Assembly: GCA_964579415.1 (NCBI GenBank)
Contig: CAZOGW010000036.1
Coordinates: 1-25,018, forward strand
Direction: 5' to 3'
From: CAZOGW01 sp964579415
GTDB taxonomy: Bacteria > Actinomycetota > Acidimicrobiia > Spongiisociales > UBA5794
DNA: 25,018 bases
Shown: positions 20,619 to 25,018 of the stretch, piece after piece
Layout: each line of letters opens with the position of its first letter
Position numbering within the stretch: the stretch's first letter is position 1
The notes under the pieces: generated by a model
The model's database searches: none
What the model was told of the DNA's origin: nothing
The model's input: only the letters and a program-made list of their open reading frames with translations
Translations under genes and position numbers: made by a program

Positions 20619-22700
20619 TCAGCCCTCCGGCTCGATGAGGGTCAGGGCGCGCAGCGAGGATCGACCGCCGCTGTCCGTCACCAGGAACACCTGGATGTCG
20701 TTGGCTCCGTCTACCAGGTGGGCGGGGTTGGTCATCGCCACGAAGAAGATCCCGTCGCGATCCTCCAGAGCGTAGGTCTCGGTGACCGCCGAGATGGTGC
20801 CGTTCACCGCCACGGCGACGACGTCACCGGGGTCTCTCTGCCCTGCCCGCCTCCGCAGCTGACCCCGGACGACGACGGGAATCTCGGCGGCGTCCAGGTC
20901 GACGTCGCGGAAGGCCTCGCCGTCGGGGATGCGGACGGCGAACCGGCCGGCGGGCTCGACCTCGAAGTCTTCCACGGGCGTGCCCAGCAGGTCGGCGTAC
21001 CCCGGAGGAGCGAGCCCGAAGGCGCCGTCCGGCCCGAACGTCTCGAGGCGGTGCGCCGCCAGGGCGAGCACGTCGGGGAACGGGCTGGTGATCTCGATGG
21101 TCCTGGGATCCCCGGGCGGGTTGATCACCCGGGTGGGCCGCGCCGGCCGTTCCTGCGCCGAGAGCGACACCCCTTCGGGATCCCACGGCAGTGCCGCTCC
21201 CACCATCTCGGCGATGGTCGGCGCCACGTCGGTGAGCTCAGCCGGGTAGTCGTCGACCGCCGCCTCCTCCTGGCCGGGAGCCTTGATGAACAGGGGGACC
21301 GATACCAGGTCCGGCACCGTTCCCTCTTCGAGCCCTCGCCGGTGCTCCAGCCCCGGCCGCACCGCTACGCCATGGTCGGCGGTCACCACCACGATGGCCT
21401 CGTCGAAGACGCCCGCCTCCACCAGGCGGTCGATGACCATCCCCACGACGCGGTCCACGTACTCGACCTGGGACAGGTGCCGCTGGTGGGCCTGGGTCAC
21501 CGCCCATGCATCGTCGGACCATGCCGGACGCTTTCCTGCGCTGGGGATGGGCACCGGGTCGTACTGGCGACCATCGGGCAGGTAGACCCAAGGCTCGTGC
21601 GGTAACAGCAGGTGCGCGAAATACAGGGCGGGTCGATCGCCGGGAGGTCCGATCATGTCGAGGAAGTCTGAGATCTGAGCGGAGCGTCCCTGGGCGGCGG
21701 CGGCGAACCGCTCCCTGATCACGAACGCCTCCGAGCCCGAGGCGGCCGTGCTGCCGGAGGCGTCGCCGCTGCCGCCGGCGGTATCGCCGCTGCCGTCGGC
21801 AGCGAAACCGGACCAGTTCAGGCTGATCGGAGGTAGGCGCTCCGCCAGGTCGTCGCTCACCAGGACGTGCCCGGCGACGATCCTGAGGTCCGACCACAGC
21901 GCCCGCCGCCGCTCCCACGGGGAGGCATCGGCGGCGACCGGGTCGCACAGCGATTCGGGGCACAACTCGGTGACCGTCTCCATCACGCTCAGGTCGTATC
22001 CCGACGCCGCCCAGGTGAACAGGTTGTCGGGATGGTCGTGTGTCGTCGGTATCGAGCCGTGCGGGGAACGATTCCCGGTGACCACCGCAGGGATCGCCAG
22101 GGTGGTGCGAGCAGCGACGGTGGTGGCGTCCCGGTACCAGGTGCTGGTGGCGGCCAGCCTCGCCAGGTTCGGGTAGGGACCGGCCTGGAGATGGCCCTCG
22201 CCGTCGATGAGCGAGGCCAGCGGGAGCTCATCGAACACCACGAGGACAATGGGAGGGGCGCCGTCGGGGATGACCGCCCCGGCGGCGCTGATGGTGGCGG
22301 TCGGCATCACGAGGGCCGATGCCCGTGACCCGAACAGGAACATGCCGACCAGCACCACGGGCACGATCACCCCGAAGCGCAGCACCCAGCGCAGGCTGGC
22401 GGACCGGTGAAAGCCGAACAGCAAGGCAGCGCCGCCAACCAGCCCCAGCGCAGCCTGAGCCCACCACGGCATCGGCGCCCATGCGGTCTTCTTCAGCGTC
22501 CCCATGACGAGGATCACGCTCAGGACCATCACCGCCAGCCCGTGGAGTGCGAGACCCGCCCGCCGGTGGAAGTGCATCACCAGCACCACGATCCCGCCCA
22601 GCAACAGAGGGACCACGAAGGCGCCCAATACCGTCATGGTGACGATCTCGGCGGTCCCGGTGCGGTGCGCCACGAAGAACTCGGGGTTGTCCCCGAGCAA
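20619..22700 (-). CDS. Membrane-anchored sulfatase-like (alkaline phosphatase superfamily) protein
   Basis: The protein has an N-terminal block of hydrophobic segments (about 18-41, 49-67, 79-97 and 105-124 from the TTG at 22700) and an extracellular catalytic domain. Superfamily motifs are VVFDELP with the metal Asp (152-160), a Thr-rich nucleophile region ATTVAARTTLAIPAVVTG (192-209), PHEPW and TADHG (440-444). The nucleophile looks like Thr and not Cys, as in phosphoglycerol or phosphoethanolamine transferases, so it may act on a cell-envelope lipid or glycan. A Gly/Ser/Asp linker (about 301-323) interrupts the domain. The frame stays open upstream to 22898 and reads like another membrane segment just before the TTG, yet contains no ATG, GTG or TTG. 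The true start is therefore uncertain. Confidence 0.82.
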   Translation of the reverse strand: MLGDNPEFFVAHRTGTAEIVTMTVLGAFVVPLLLGGIVVLVMHFHRRAGLALHGLAVMVLSVILVMGTLKKTAWAPMPWWAQAALGLVGGAALLFGFHRSASLRWVLRFGVIVPVVLVGMFLFGSRASALVMPTATISAAGAVIPDGAPPIVLVVFDELPLASLIDGEGHLQAGPYPNLARLAATSTWYRDATTVAARTTLAIPAVVTGNRSPHGSIPTTHDHPDNLFTWAASGYDLSVMETVTELCPESLCDPVAADASPWERRRALWSDLRIVAGHVLVSDDLAERLPPISLNWSGFAADGSGDTAGGSGDASGSTAASGSEAFVIRERFAAAAQGRSAQISDFLDMIGPPGDRPALYFAHLLLPHEPWVYLPDGRQYDPVPIPSAGKRPAWSDDAWAVTQAHQRHLSQVEYVDRVVGMVIDRLVEAGVFDEAIVVVTADHGVAVRPGLEHRRGLEEGTVPDLVSVPLFIKAPGQEEAAVDDYPAELTDVAPTIAEMVGAALPWDPEGVSLSAQERPARPTRVINPPGDPRTIEITSPFPDVLALAAHRLETFGPDGAFGLAPPGYADLLGTPVEDFEVEPAGRFAVRIPDGEAFRDVDLDAAEIPVVVRGQLRRRAGQRDPGDVVAVAVNGTISAVTETYALEDRDGIFFVAMTNPAHLVDGANDIQVFLVTDSGGRSSLRALTLIEPEG

Positions 22701-22935
22701 CTCGAGGAACGGTGAAACGACCGCTACGGCATACAGCCCGATCAGGGACGCGACGACCTCGAATGCGTTCGGTCGAGCAGCGCCGGTGACGGCGACGGTA
22801 TCGACGCCGCCCGCGGCGGAACCGGGCGGCGGGGTGGCGACAGTGTCGGAAACGGTCGTGGCGGGTGCCTCTGGGCTCTGGTGCGCTGGCCGATCATTCT
22901 ACGGCCCGCCGCCGCGGCCTGCCGAATGGGTCGCC

Positions 22936-25018
<2,083 letters not shown>

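Overview
The window is a high-GC actinobacterial chromosome segment, most likely from a metagenome-assembled genome because it carries a run of exactly 100 N. The support is a whiB gene, a DUF3107 protein, Ku plus an ATP-dependent ligase, and the order argS-lysA-hom-rho-rpmE-prfA-prmC-tsaC, which matches the conserved actinobacterial order known from Mycobacterium. Many starts are GTG or TTG. The class cannot be fixed from this sequence; Acidimicrobiia or a relative is a guess.

Layout. Positions 87-12581 are one long minus-strand run: tRNA-Arg(CCG), argS, an acyl carrier protein, two alpha/beta hydrolase-fold proteins, lysA, hom, rho, a type B rpmE, a DUF1385 membrane protein, prfA (broken by the N gap), prmC and tsaC. 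Compared with the usual order, thrC and thrB are missing between hom and rho, and an ACP-hydrolase-hydrolase cassette sits between argS and lysA. Positions 12707-14126 hold an HhH-GPD protein and a CPBP membrane protease. Positions 14345-16706 hold ku, converging on a stand-alone LigD-type ligase that follows a YqeY-family gene. Positions 16788-18635 hold whiB, DUF3107 and the Fe-S carrier ATPase mrp, all on minus. A SufR-like regulator diverges from mrp, followed by an M19 dipeptidase on plus. The right end holds a membrane-anchored sulfatase-like protein and a 5'-truncated aconitase, both on minus.

The most unusual feature is a family of 7-bp tandem repeats, consensus NNRRTAC (reverse complement GTAYYNN). 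Arrays of 2 to 8 units sit in twelve intergenic gaps between positions 705 and 16790. I saw none inside a gene except where the last unit supplies the whiB stop codon, and none in the final 8.2 kb. Where a gap carries arrays in both orientations, the GTAYYNN array is on the left and the NNRRTAC array on the right, so the pair can fold into a hairpin.

Functionally the window is mostly housekeeping: translation and its termination (argS, tRNA-Arg, prfA, prmC, tsaC, rpmE), transcription termination (rho), aspartate-family amino acid synthesis (hom, lysA), non-homologous end joining (ku, ligase) and an Fe-S block (mrp, SufR-like regulator, WhiB, aconitase). A perfect CRP-type palindrome precedes whiB, and an inverted repeat lies between mrp and the SufR-like gene.
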